A stretch of 64,000 nt of DNA from Laguncularia racemosa (taxonomy: Eukaryota > Streptophyta > Magnoliopsida > Myrtales > Combretaceae), in the NCBI GenBank assembly GCA_037954665.1, contig JBBMOL010000253.1, positions 62,001-126,000 of the forward strand, in the 5' to 3' direction. How positions within the stretch are numbered: position 1 is the stretch's first letter; every line of letters starts with the position of its first letter. Below the pieces are notes generated by a model. The model was given only the letters and a program-made list of their open reading frames with translations. It made no database searches and was not told where the DNA came from. Position numbers and translations under genes: made by a program. Shown in pieces: positions 46,942 to 58,328 of this stretch.

Positions 46942-47880
46942 AAGACCGGCATCTTGAAGACCATTCTTTTTATATATTTCTTCTTTTATGAACTATTTTG
47001 GTTGTATTTTGGTTTAGGGACACTTTTATTTCCTTGTAATTTTCATTTAGGGTTAGCCACCTTAAAAGTGGCAAACTTGTAATTTTGAGCACTTTTTAAC
47101 CTTAGGAGTAGCAAGTATAAATACTTGCTTACGAGAGGGTTTGAGAGGCTAATTTTTCAGAAAAAACACTTCACATTTCGTGAGAGGGCTTAAGGTTTCC
47201 TAATTCCAAAATTCTCTTATCAATTTCAATCCCAAGAAGTTGGAATTGTGGCGAGTGCAACAAGGAGAAATCGTGAGTAATATCGATTCATCTTTATTGT
47301 TGTTCATTTCTTCTCTAGTGAGTCATATCTAGGGTTGATTTGAATCTTTCTTGGACATATTAGTGATTGTAATTCGTGGATAATCATCTTGTAAAGGTTG
47401 ATTGTTCATTGAGATTGAATGCTTCTTAGTGATTGGCGTGAATTGGCATTATTGGAAGGATTTGAGATCACGGTTTTGTGCTTGTCTTTATTGCTTCCTT
47501 TTGATCTGATTTTACGTAAACTTCATGTTCTCTTGTGGTTATTTGGTTAATATTATCATTAGAGATTACAATTGAATCATTTGAACAACAATTTCCATCA
47601 AAATCTACAAGTTGTGCACGTGAAATTGCCCTCAAGTGAACCGGTTTGTGTTTTGTGAATTGAGGTGTTTTCCTTGATTCTTTTTATTGTGCTTAAGCTT
47701 GGAATTAGGCACATCATATTTTGGTATCAGAGCTATATCATATTTGGATTTAAGATTGAACACATCATTGTTGTCTAATTGGTTCAAAAGCATTAAGATT
47801 TGACGCTAATGTTCATGAAATTGAAGCTAGTTTGAATGATATTGTCTAATTGTCTTTCAATCTTGGTTTTGAGCACATCA
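46677..47880 (+). repeat. A3 3' LTR
   Basis: 1,204 bases. Internal end module with TGGTATCAGAGC at about 47,722-47,733. Perfect inverted repeat GCAAGTATAAATACTTGC at 47,111-47,128 as the likely promoter. Encodes the ORF tail to 46,941. Confidence 0.93.
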
Positions 47881-47885
47881 AAGGG

Positions 47886-48110
47886 TGTGGATCAACTACT
47901 GACTAGGTAGAGAAGCAATCAAATTAAATGCTTTAAGTACTTAAGTTATGAACAGATAGCCGCTTAGTGTCAAAACCACAATGTTATGGTTGTTAAGAGA
48001 GGGGTACATGAGGTAGAGATAATGAGTAAAATGGAAGAGAAGACTATTTGAGAGAATGTTGAGGAGGGTTTTAGTTATATGATGATGTGGAAGACAAGAC
48101 ACTTAGGAGT
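47886..48110 (+). pseudogene. Gypsy gag zinc-knuckle relic, right of A3
   Basis: KCFKYLSYEQIAA-stop-CQN, then VMVVKRGVHEVE, follows the usual KCFKC-G-GHIA-QCP-...VM pattern after the gag zinc knuckle. Cys2 is Tyr, His is Gln and a stop precedes the last Cys. It probably belongs to the same old element as the gag fragment at 43,100-43,292, with a deletion between them. Confidence 0.6.
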
Positions 48111-50483
48111 TGCATATGTGAAGTTAGAGTCTACACTATTTTTTAGGGCCTTGTTCACATGCCTCAAGGAGGAGGCTAATGCTAAAGGACTTACAAGCTA
48201 TTTTTGACAAGGCAAGATTTAGTGGAGAAGTTGAATCCATAACCTAAGTTAAGAAAGGGTTATATCCTTAATTGCTGGTAACTAGAAAACTATGCACGAT
48301 AATGCATTACATATTTTTATACATGCATAGCATATGAGAAAAAAAAATGTTCGCTTTACTATATATGTATGTATGTAGTATTGAGAGTTCCCCTCAACGA
48401 GATGCAATTTTGCTCACATTCCTATGAGATGGTACATATTATAGGTTTAAGGTACTATAGCATTGCCATGAGGCTATCCTTTGTAAGATTTTCAACTTTT
48501 GGCTTGATGAGAAAGTATCACACCCCTAATTTACTATAGCGACAATAATTCTTCATATAGCCTACTTAAGTAAAATACATAAAGCTACAGTTATTATATG
48601 GGTTTCTAAATCAGTTTTAAGATTCTAATATCGTTAATTAGACTTTAAAATATTTTGGCAAAACATTGGATTTTCAAAAACATTTGACAGTTTGTTTGTC
48701 AAGCAAATGTAAGGATAAGCATAAAAGAGTCCAAGTCCTAAAACCTTAGGGGGCCAACAAAATATAACCAAAGGAAACAAGCCATAAAACCGCAAGCGAC
48801 TCCCCGATAGAGTTTAACTACAAAAAATGAAACATAAAGACAAAGTCTAGAAAAAGAAACAAGAATTAGTCATAGTCATAAATGATGTAATCGAGATCCA
48901 CGAACTCATTCCTATACTTCTTCTTACAGTCATACGCTAATGAATAGTACAATGGATCAGAAACATCTTTACTTGAAATAAGAAAAGGAGGAGTGAGCCA
49001 CAAGGGTCCAATATATAGTAATGCAAACATATACACGAATGTCAAGTAAGCCTACATATTAATGCAACAAAAAATCTATCAGATTATTTAACTATCTTAT
49101 TTAAACATTCAGTACAAGAGTACTCATAACTCCAAACATCACGAAGGATGACCTCAAGGTTTGATTCCACCACAATATACATCAAAGGTTAGCAAGAGTA
49201 GCTAAAGCAATCAAACTCCATGTTGTCGAAACCAAAATAAAAAACAAAATAGTTTAATCTAAGTGAACTCACCATTATGTGGACCCCACTAACCATAGTC
49301 TAACTATATTGTATCGCCCGTCAAAACCCATAACCTCGGATGACTCTCAATATGCCTTCTCTCTTGTTACAATACCTATTATCTGACATGATTTCACTTA
49401 TTAGCTACCTACCAAGCCATCAGTCAATGGCTTACAGAATCCAAGTACCATGTCATTTGAAGGTATATAACCGTAGCCATAATCCCGATCTATGGTTTAC
49501 CACTTGTTAACTCAAATAACGAAGCACAAGTAGCAAACAGATACTCGACCAAGTTTGATTATTAATTCGATTTAAGTTTTTCTAACCTAACAAGTATCAT
49601 GCATATTATTACGTACCTAAAAGAGTTGATGATTTCTATCCAAATTTGAAACAAATTAATTGAATTGGTTTTATGCATCAAAAGGAAAAACTTAAATTAA
49701 TTGATTATTTTAAGTGATTGAATTCTATTCTAAGGTTAGTTTAGACTACTTAAGGCTCATGCTAATTACAAGCCTAATTAGGGTTACTTAGACCTAATTA
49801 ACTTTCAACTAGTTTAGCCCTACCCATTCCTAACCCATTTAAGGTTTAATCAATTAAACCGAATAAATTATTTAAATTTTAAGTGTAGTTATATTTAAGG
49901 CCCAATTAGGAAATTTTGGCCCTTTAAGAATAGTAGATCTGATTATATTTTGAATTAAACTTATTAGCCCAAATTAAATATAAATTAGTTAAGTCCAATT
50001 AAAATTATTAAGTCCATTTTAAGTTCAATTAAATTACTTCTATCTGTTTTAATCACTCTAGGCCTAATATGTTCAATTAGTCTTATTTGCTATGTTTTAG
50101 GCTTGAATAATTATTAGTTCCAATTTTAATTTCATTTTAATTCCTTAGTTGATTTAAAGCCTTATAGGGTTGAAAATTCATTTCAAATCAAATCAAGTAA
50201 AATCAAAACCATTTGATTTTTTATCACTTCCACTACCTATTTTAATATAAAAAATCTTATTTTATTAGTTTTAAAGCCCTTGGACTACCAAATTACATAA
50301 AGTTACGAATTATCAACTTTACAAGCTCATATCTTATCTAATTTAGATCCAAATCACTCTAAACCAAAACCCACTTACTCCTATTCCTTTCTAAAGTCCA
50401 AAGCATCATTTATTTTTCATTTTTAGCACGCCCCAATCATTGAATTACAATCCTATAATTCCAACTTCAATATATTATCACTT
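48111..50483. other. Older repeat DNA
   Basis: No gene is supported. The part 48,520-48,790 is shared (inverted) with 35,850-36,300. From 49,600 the sequence is AT-rich with many TTAAGTCCAATTAA-like words. Confidence 0.6.
48520..48790 (+). repeat. Dispersed repeat shared with 35,850-36,300 (inverted)
   Basis: Starts near ACACCCCTAATTTACTATAG. Same word order as the - strand of 35,850-36,300 (see there). Probably an LTR start of an older family. Confidence 0.6.
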
Positions 50484-50488
50484 CTAAG

Positions 50489-51703
50489 TGAAGTGCCTAA
50501 AAGGGGGTTTAACCACATGCAAAACCAATTTGAAAAACAATCAAACAATGTCAATCAAACTAGCTTCCAAATGGCGTCAATTCTCAATGTTTATAACCAA
50601 TTCTTTAAACGAGGATGTGATCAATCTTAAGTATCCAAATTTGATTGCTCTGATACCAAAAGATAGTGTGCCTAAAAGGGAGTTTAAGCACATGTAATTA
50701 AACCGAAATTATAATCTCTAAGAGGATAAGAACAATCCGGTTCCAAAGCCCTAAAATTTGCATGAACCCTAAATCACAAATATAATCCGAATGCTATATT
50801 CCAAGATAATAAAATTTACAATGATGAATTCCTTCCAATTGAAATTATTAAACATACTAAAATTCCCATGAAATTATTGAACATAAACAACAAGATCAAG
50901 TCGTCAACCTCCTTCCCAACAAGGCCAACTCACGCCACAAAATGAAGCAAAAATTGATGGTAATAACAAGTGCTAAAAGCAATCAATATATAACATAATG
51001 AAATGATTACAAATGCAATCAAATCTAACCAAGTACAATCCAATTCAACCCTAAATATAACTCACTAGTGATGAAAAGGAAAATTACAACAAAGAGAATT
51101 GATATTACTCACAATTCACTTTGAAGCCACTCGTCACAATCTCAATTTTGGGATTGAAATTAATAAGAATAATTTGGATTTAGGAAAACCCTAACCCTCA
51201 CACGTGAAGTTTCTATTCTGAATTTTTCAAAAGCTCCCTCAAAACCCTACTTAAGCAAGTATTTATACTTGCTCCCTTTAGGGTTAAAATGTCCACAAAA
51301 TTACAACTATGCCACTTTAGGGTAGCCGATCCTAAAAGTAACAATTACAACCAAATAAAAGTGTCCTAAAAACTTACAACATAAATGGTTCAAAGAAATA
51401 AATTACAAGTAAAAATAGTCTTAAATATGCTAGCTCTTCCATAGGATTCGTCGGCCCAACTCATTGCTGGTTTAGGCCGGTCCATGGATAACCCACAAGC
51501 TGAGTCTTAATGAGTTTATCCATTGCCTTGTAAAGCATGATAGGTGTGCCTGATGGAATATACAATACATGAATAAGAGAAAAGAGGTTAGTAAACAACG
51601 AATTCCAAGGTCGATTTGATCAAAAAGGACCCTCATCGCTAAAATTTGAAATCCTTTAACTCTTGCCCTAATGATAAATCTTGTCGAATTTTAATTCCTA
51701 TCA
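50489..51703 (-). mobile_element. Solo LTR of family A with perfect TSD
   Basis: 1,215 bases, TGAAGTGCC...CCTATCA on the + strand, flanked by CTAAG on both sides (50,484-50,488 and 51,704-51,708). No internal region, so it is the product of recombination between two LTRs. It carries the internal PBS-like module (GCTCTGATACCA, 50,647-50,658) and the promoter-like GCAAGTATTTATACTTGC at 51,255-51,272. Confidence 0.95.
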
Positions 51704-51708
51704 CTAAG

Positions 51709-53802
51709 CCTCATTTTACATCTAATCTAACTCCTCTTTATAGATAAATTATAATTCCATCAAATTTACTCAAAATAAACATAATATATCAAAATTTTCT
51801 CGAATTTAACATATTACTAAATCATGCAAGAAAAATCATACTTTAAGATCATACATTTCATCATAAATCATCCCTAAACTTTGCCAAACTCAACACCCAT
51901 CATGTAACTTCAATTTTTATCAAACTTAATACTTTGAAAACATGTTAACATGCTAGAAAATCATAATTTAGCAATTAAATCAATTTTTTCATCCACTAGT
52001 TCAATCATACCATCAATTGTAACTTCTAAATCATTCCAAAACCCATATGTTCATACTCCAATCATCAATTCATCATCACTCATCATCGAAATTAGATTTC
52101 GCAAGAAAATCAAATCTCAATTTCATCATCTTAGTGGTGACAATAACAACACATGTACATACAAAACATCTTTATGCATCAAACTTGATTTATATCATCT
52201 AGTCCAACACCCAACATCATATTTATTATGTTACTACCTAGATCTACATCTTAATCATCAAACGACACTCAATATACAACAATACAAGTGGCATCAACAT
52301 GAGTACACTACATTACACAATTTACATTCAAGAAATCACTAAATTCTCAAGTTCAATCACTCCTAATCATCTTAAATCATCAATTTAATCATGATTTTGG
52401 ACTTACCTTGTTAGACATCTAGCTTAATCCTCAAAGCCTCTCAATTTCATCTAACTTAATGCTCCAAAAGTGTGTTTACTCAACTCCCAATTGATTTTCC
52501 TTCACATAGAACTTCAAATCCTACTTTAATCGACAATCAATAAGCTTAAGTATACTTAAATCAAACCTCAATTCACTTACCTGCAAGCCAAAGCTCATGT
52601 GTAAGAGAGCCCCCTTATTTTAGATTTTCACTTGATTCTTAACTTAAAACTCACAAGAAAATAACCATAAGTAGTTGCCAAATGAGATGGGCTTTAAGTT
52701 AGATGACGGGTTTAGAGTTTAAGCTTTGAATTTAAGGTTTTTATTACCCTTTAATTTCAAAAAGAGGAGGAGGGCTACTGGTTTCAATCACTATGAGGGT
52801 ATTTAAGGGGGGGTTTGCTAGGGTTTAAGAGAATAAAGTAAGGGGACCACAAGGAGTTTAGTGGAATTAACCTAAAGGTGCCATGTGTCTTCAAATTTAA
52901 CATATTTTCTATTTTATTTTTCCCTGATTACTACCACTTATTCCAACTGAAATATGTTACATCCCTTTCCCTAAAATTCCCTTAGAAACTCAATTATTTA
53001 GTTACCCTTCAACAAAAATAAGCTTAGGGGTATTTTTGTCATTTTACCCAATTGACCTCCAAATTTAAATTTTTCTTCTCCAATTATCTCTAAATATTTT
53101 TTAATTAATTTTATTCACCTAATTAAGGTCTTTAAGCTATATTTAAGGTCTCTAAGAAATTTTGGATTCAAATTCGATAAAACTTATTTTGAGGGTAAAA
53201 AGGTTCTTTTTAATAAAATTGATTTTCTAACTTTTTATTTCTTTCTTAATTAAACCCATTTTTTTTCCTTTTTATTCCCATTGACCTTATCTATTATTTT
53301 GGGACTTTTCGAAAAGCAAGGGAGAGATTTAAAAGATTAACCAATTTTGTTTCCTTGTTATTTAAATGTGAAAGTTTTGAAGAACCTTGAAGACATTTTA
53401 TGATGTATCCAAACCTATGTTTAAGTTACAAAGTTTAGTGTATTAGTTGTAAGTTATTTGATGCTTTGTCATAGTTAGACACTTAACAAGTGGTCAATGA
53501 GATTTAGGACACTAAGGATGGAATTCTCTTTCCCTATAATGCTTATGGTTGGTTGTCACGACTATGGAACCTTACGGTCTGTGACATATTATAACAAGTT
53601 TCTTACGTCTATCATGGTACCCATAAATATGAAATTCAAAAGAACATATAGAGTGAAAAGATTTGTTTGAAAACACTTTACTTGAGCAATGTATTTAAGA
53701 TTTGAACAAATATCTTCTATAAAATTTTGCATCTACTCTTGTTTTGTGAACTTTGATTGAAAGAATATGTCTATTTTTGCAATACAGACATAACTTATCA
53801 CT
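51709..53802. other. AT-rich non-coding stretch
   Basis: No gene is supported. The 130-codon frame at 51,950-52,342 is rich in Ser, His and Ile and matches no family. TTTAAGGTCTCTAAG-type words near 53,120-53,160 suggest old LTR DNA. Confidence 0.55.
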
Positions 53803-53807
53803 CTTAG

Positions 53808-54530
53808 TGATGAAGATCACATTAGGAGGATTGGTCCAAGGATAATTAAAGACAAGATAAGGAGTTGGGAACAAAGAGCACGGGTATATTCGAAGTACGA
53901 ATCACAAAGATGGAAGTCAGGGACGAAATCAAAAGTCGATAGCTTCAAGATTGTTGAAGACTGCCTGCCTTAAAGACTTAGGTCGCCGACCTAAAGTGGC
54001 CAACGTGAAAATGGAGTTAGGCCAGCATTGTAAGCCACCGGCCTAAGTGGCTGGCTTACTCCAATTTAGGTCGGTTGGAAGTTCAAAACTAAGTCACTAG
54101 CTTAAGTGCCAACTTAGGTAGAAATATAGGCCAACTTTAGTCAAATTTATGCCATCAGCATATAATGTTTTCCTTAGTCACAATTAGGGTTTTTATACAT
54201 TTTTGTGTGCTTTTGTTGTGAGACTATAAATAGTCGTCACACATTCATTTGTATCATCTTTTAGCAAAGTTTATTCATAATTTTAGAGAGATTCCTCTTT
54301 GGTTCTTGGAAGAACTGATTGAACTTATCAGATTTTGAATCCGTAGCGTTCATCCCTTAACTTATCAATAGATCCTTCCATAATTGATTGTGGCATTATC
54401 ACATATACCAAGGTTCTTGTCTCGTTCATAGACAAAAGGTCACAGTGTCCATCATTCTTGAGAGATCCATAGGTTATGAGATTCGTAAATCGAGTGTCGG
54501 GTTTCATCACGGGTTAGCGGGTTCGTGTCA
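53808..54530 (+). repeat. C1 5' LTR
   Basis: 723 bases. Promoter-like box GACTATAAATAGTC (54,222-54,235) is an inverted repeat around TATAAA. GGCC-rich words (TAAGCCACCGGCC, CTTAGGTCGCCGACC) occur at 53,970-54,060. Confidence 0.93.
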
Positions 54531-54532
54531 TT

Positions 54533-54544
54533 TGGTATTAGAGC
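54533..54544 (+). other. C1 primer binding site
   Basis: TGGTATTAGAGC, two bases after the LTR end; tRNA-Met type with one change. Confidence 0.88.
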
Positions 54545-55118
54545 AATCAAGTTTGTCAAGATTGCTTATCTTGTTATTTTAATTACCTATTCTTAAATCT
54601 AAGGTTTAAATAAAAAAAATTGTTCTTTAAATTTTGAATTGTTGCAAGTAGGTCTAAGTTTGATTGTTGTTAGTGTTGAAAGGAATCGCACACACTTCCT
54701 TTTTTTTTTTTAGAGTTAGAAAAAAAGAAGAAGAAAATTCTTATAAAAAGAAAAAAAAAAAGAGAAGAAGAAAAACAGAAAGGAAATTGCTATCAATTGG
54801 GTTATGTTGAGTTAGAATTGGAAATTGAGTGGAGGTTGTGTTACTGTTTGTGATTTAAAGTTTGTGGTGATCCTTATTGCAATTCTTAGCATTATGTAAA
54901 TGTTGTCAAGTCATGTTACGAAACTACTGTTGGGAAAGTTGGGTGGATTTCAACAGGAACAAATCCGATTAGATTGTTAATTCCAAAACAACCCAAAAGA
55001 GAAATTTTTTAGTGGGTAAGGATTAATGAGGATAGTAGAGCGATTTGAGTAAAACACATGAGTGAGTGAATTTGAGAGATTACATTTTATTACTCCTAAC
55101 ATTGTCTTATGGAGCAAT

Positions 55119-56468
55119 ATGTCTCATAAAAAGTCTTCTAAAAATGTTGATGGGGAGGAGTTTGTTGTTCAGGAGAATTTGTTGGTAGTCAGTAAAGTTT
55201 GGAATGTATAGGTTAGAGACGAGAAAGAGGTGCAAAAGGAGAATCTTTTTCATACTAGGTGCCTAGTTCAGAACAAAGTGTGTAATGTGATTATAGATGG
55301 TGGGACTAAGTGGCAAGTGCAACTATGGTCGAGAAATTAGGACTTTCCATTAGTAAGCATCCTCGACCTTATAAATTTTAGTAGTTGAATGATAGTGGTG
55401 AAGTGAGGGTAGACAAACAAGTGCTAGTTACTTTTAGCGTTGAAAGATATGAAGATGATGTTTTATGTGACGTAGTTCCGATGTAGGCTACTCACTTGTT
55501 GCTTGGATAACCATAGCAGTTTGATAGGAGGGTTAAGTATGACAGCTTTACCAATAAGTATTCCTTTTAGCACACTCAAAGGCCAATCACTCTTGTGCCT
55601 TTAACCCCTAATCAAGTTTAAAAGGCCAGCTGAAATTGCAAAAAGAGAGTGGTCAAAAGAAAGAGAGTGAAAAAGAAACATTGAGTGAGAGTCCAAAAGC
55701 AAAAGAGAAGGAAGATGAGGTTTATGAGAACATAAAAATAAAAGTCAAGGGAAAATAAAATTTTTATGAAGATCAAGTGAGGCTACAAAGAGAGTGAACA
55801 AAAGGGAGTTAGTAAAAAAAAATTAAATTGAGCTCTATTGCAAAAGAAAAGGAGAAAGAGTCTAAGTAAAAGGAAAGCGAAAAGCGAGGAAGAACATTGA
55901 GTGATGAGAGAAAAGCAGAGTGGAAAGAAAATTTTGATGAGAGACTCATGAGGTTAAAAATGTTCTATTTACAAGAACAAAGAGATCTGTTGAGGTGCAT
56001 GAAAAGGCCAAGCTAAATAATGAGCTACTAAAGAAGTAGTGTGCTAAATAAATCAGTAAAGGACATCATCAAATTCTCTTTAAACCCGGAGATTGGGTTT
56101 GGACGCACATGAGTCAAAGGCGATTCCTAGCACAAAGGTGATCAAAGAGGCTTCCAAGAGGCGAGGGTCCATTCTGAGTCCTCAAGTGTATCAATGATCA
56201 CATTTACATATTGGAATTACCAAGTACATATCCAGCTAGTGCTATTTTTAATATTACTGATTTAAGTCATTTTAATGCAAGTGACGATTTGAGGACAAAT
56301 CCTTTTCAAGAGGAAAGGAATGATGAAGATCACATTAGGAGGATTAGTCTAAGGATAATCAAAGACAAGATAAGGAGTTGGGAACAAAGAGCACAAGCCT
56401 ATTTGAAGTGCAGATCACAAAGACAAAGTAGGGATGGAATCAAAGGCCAACAGTTTCAAGATTGTTGA
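55119..56468 (+). pseudogene. C1 protease-tail ORF remnant
   Basis: Starts at ATG 55,119 (MSHKKSSKN). ENLFHTRCLVQNKV is followed by the retropepsin-like NVIIDGGT (about 55,285), a damaged WLND...QVLVTFSV block and the HLLLG block (about 55,495). A segment rich in Lys and Glu follows (55,630-56,040). The integrase C-terminal tail has FKPGDWVWTHMSQRRF (about 56,082) and LELPSTYPASAIFNITDLSH (56,211 on), then DLRTNPFQEERND. The frame stays open into the 3' LTR to 56,468. Several stops and frameshifts; a relic. No RT sequence lies between protease and tail. Confidence 0.82.
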
Positions 56469-57022
56469 AGACCACTAGCCTTGGAGACTTAGGCCACCAA
56501 CCTAAAGTGGTCGGCTTTAAAGAAGGGCACCGGCTTAAGTGGCTAGCTTACTCCAATTTAGGTCGGTTGGAAATTCAAAACTAAGTCGCTAGCTTAGGTG
56601 CCAGGTTAAGTAGAAATATAAGTCAGCTTTAGTCAAATTTAGGCCATCGGCGTATAATGTTTCCTTAGTCACAATTAGGGTTTTTACATGTTTTGTGTGC
56701 TTTTAATGTGGAGACTCTAAATAGCCATCACACATTCATTTGTATCATCTTTTAGAAAAGTTTATTCATAATTTGAGAGAGATTTTTCTTTGGTTTTTGG
56801 AAGAACTAGTTGAACTTATTGAATTTTGACTCCATGGCGTTCATCCCTTAACTTATCAATCGATCGTTCCATAATTGATTGTGGCATTATTGTATATATC
56901 AAGGTTCTTATCTCGTTTATAAACTAAGGGTCACGATATCCATTGCTCTTAAGAGATCCATAGGTTGTGAGATTAGCAAATCGAAGATCGGATTTCGTCA
57001 CGGGTTGGCGGGATTCGCATCA
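56321..57022 (+). repeat. C1 3' LTR
   Basis: 702 bases, direct repeat of 53,808-54,530. The TATAAA box here is mutated (GACTCTAAATAGCC). Confidence 0.93.
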
Positions 57023-57027
57023 CTTAG

Positions 57028-57766
57028 TGGATTTAATAATTTTTTAGAAATTTCTAATGGCTAGAAAACTACCTTGATGCTAGGCATTAAAGGCCATGCC
57101 TTTTGTAGTGGTATATTGTGTAGATTTACGTGAAACTATAAGCTAGCTTCAGAGTAGATAATAAAGTGTGAATAATTTTGCAATTGATTTCTGCCTCTCT
57201 AAAAGTGATATCCTTGGAAAATCCTTTACAAACTTTTGTGTGGAAGGAACAAAAATCTTTATTAAAGAGAGTGAATACACCTACCTCTGAATTCAGTACA
57301 ATCATTTCTCCCATATTTCGAGTGTAATATATTAAAATTTGCAATATGAAAACTACAAAAGTGTATGTGTAGCTTTTCACTTCCATTTGCCAACATTTTA
57401 CACTTTTATCCTATTAGGTATATTGAAGAAGACATTGCAATAATGAAATCAAATTTGATGTTATACTAATAAAAAGATTATTATCGTACTTTAACCAATA
57501 CAACTTAATCATTCGTGGATTACCGTTGATTCTCAGTCCCTATTGTTTTGTTTTATTATAGTGGTTGAACAAAATCATATATACAACATGAAAAGACTTT
57601 ACTGTAAGTTATACACAATATGATGTGATGTGACACATGGTGGATAAGAAAAAAATAAAAATTAACAAGTATAAACATTTGTAATCATTCATGATAATTA
57701 TCCTATTATAGTAAGTAAATTATTAGGTATTTATTTGATTTTGCCTTCCATTAAATACATCATCTG
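57028..57766. other. Non-coding spacer between C1 and B1
   Basis: No gene is supported. The - strand frame 57,126-57,386 has no recognisable domain and no sign of coding. Confidence 0.55.
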
Positions 57767-57771
57767 AGATA

Positions 57772-58328
57772 TGACGCAGCGCGGAAAGCGTAACGAAACG
57801 AATTCGAATATGGATTGGTTTCACAACAACAAAGAGTAACTCTTTGATGCCAACTCTGGTTGCGCACAACCGATGAACGGAGAAAAATCTCTCTCAAAAT
57901 GTATTTCAAAATATAATAAAACGTAACCCTAACATGTCTGACAAAAGAGTATATATACTCCCCCGTAAAATATCTAAAAGGAGAAAATCTAAGCGTACAC
58001 GTGGAAATAAATAATGATATACACGTCTATAACCTATCGCATACACGGCCGTGCCTCTAGGCCGTGTATGGTTCAGGGCATGTGACGAGCGCAGTACACG
58101 GTCGCATACACGGCCATGCCTCTAGACCGTGTATGTTTCTGGGCATGTGACGATCGCATTACACGCCGTGTCCCAAGCCGTGCCCGAACTCGTGTAAGCT
58201 TCTGTGAGAATCCTGATAGAACACATAGCCGTGCTTGTACCCGTGTAAGCTTCTGTGGAGATCTGACGCGATACACGGCCGTGTATCCACCCGTGTGTCA
58301 ACCTATGTCCTCCACGATGTCCGCATCA
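57772..58328 (-). repeat. B1 3' LTR
   Basis: 557 bases, TGACGCAGCG...CCGCATCA on the + strand. Contains CACGGCCGTG-type palindromes (58,045-58,290) and the perfect palindrome GAGTATATATACTC (57,947-57,960) where the promoter is expected. Next to the purine tract complement TTCTCTCCCACC (58,329-58,340). Confidence 0.95.

Larger units (their letters stand above)
43301..47880 (+). mobile_element. A3: LTR retrotransposon, non-autonomous, with one long intact ORF
   Basis: LTRs 43,301-44,524 and 46,677-47,880 begin TGATAGGAA and end GAGCACATCA. Flanks AAGAG (43,296-43,300) and AAGGG (47,881-47,885) form a TSD with one mismatch. The LTRs differ by one 20-base indel and, by eye, few percent of substitutions, so this is one of the younger elements. 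PBS at 44,531, purine tract GAGGAGA before the 3' LTR. There is no gag, RT, RNase H or integrase. Confidence 0.93.
53808..57022 (+). mobile_element. C1: LTR retrotransposon, non-autonomous, with perfect TSD
   Basis: LTRs 53,808-54,530 and 56,321-57,022 begin TGATGAAGATCACATTAGGA and end in CA. Perfect target duplication CTTAG (53,803-53,807 and 57,023-57,027). Internal region 1.8 kb: PBS, short leader, protease-like relic, Lys/Glu-rich segment, integrase C-terminal tail, purine tract AAGAGGAAAGGAA. RT, RNase H and the integrase core are absent. Confidence 0.95.

Noticed and set aside
51950..52342. 130-residue frame rich in Ser, His and Ile
   Set aside because: No family match. Composition follows the CA/AT-rich local sequence.
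57126..57386. 86-residue - strand frame between C1 and B1
   Set aside because: No similarity recognised and no splice or promoter context. AT-rich spacer.
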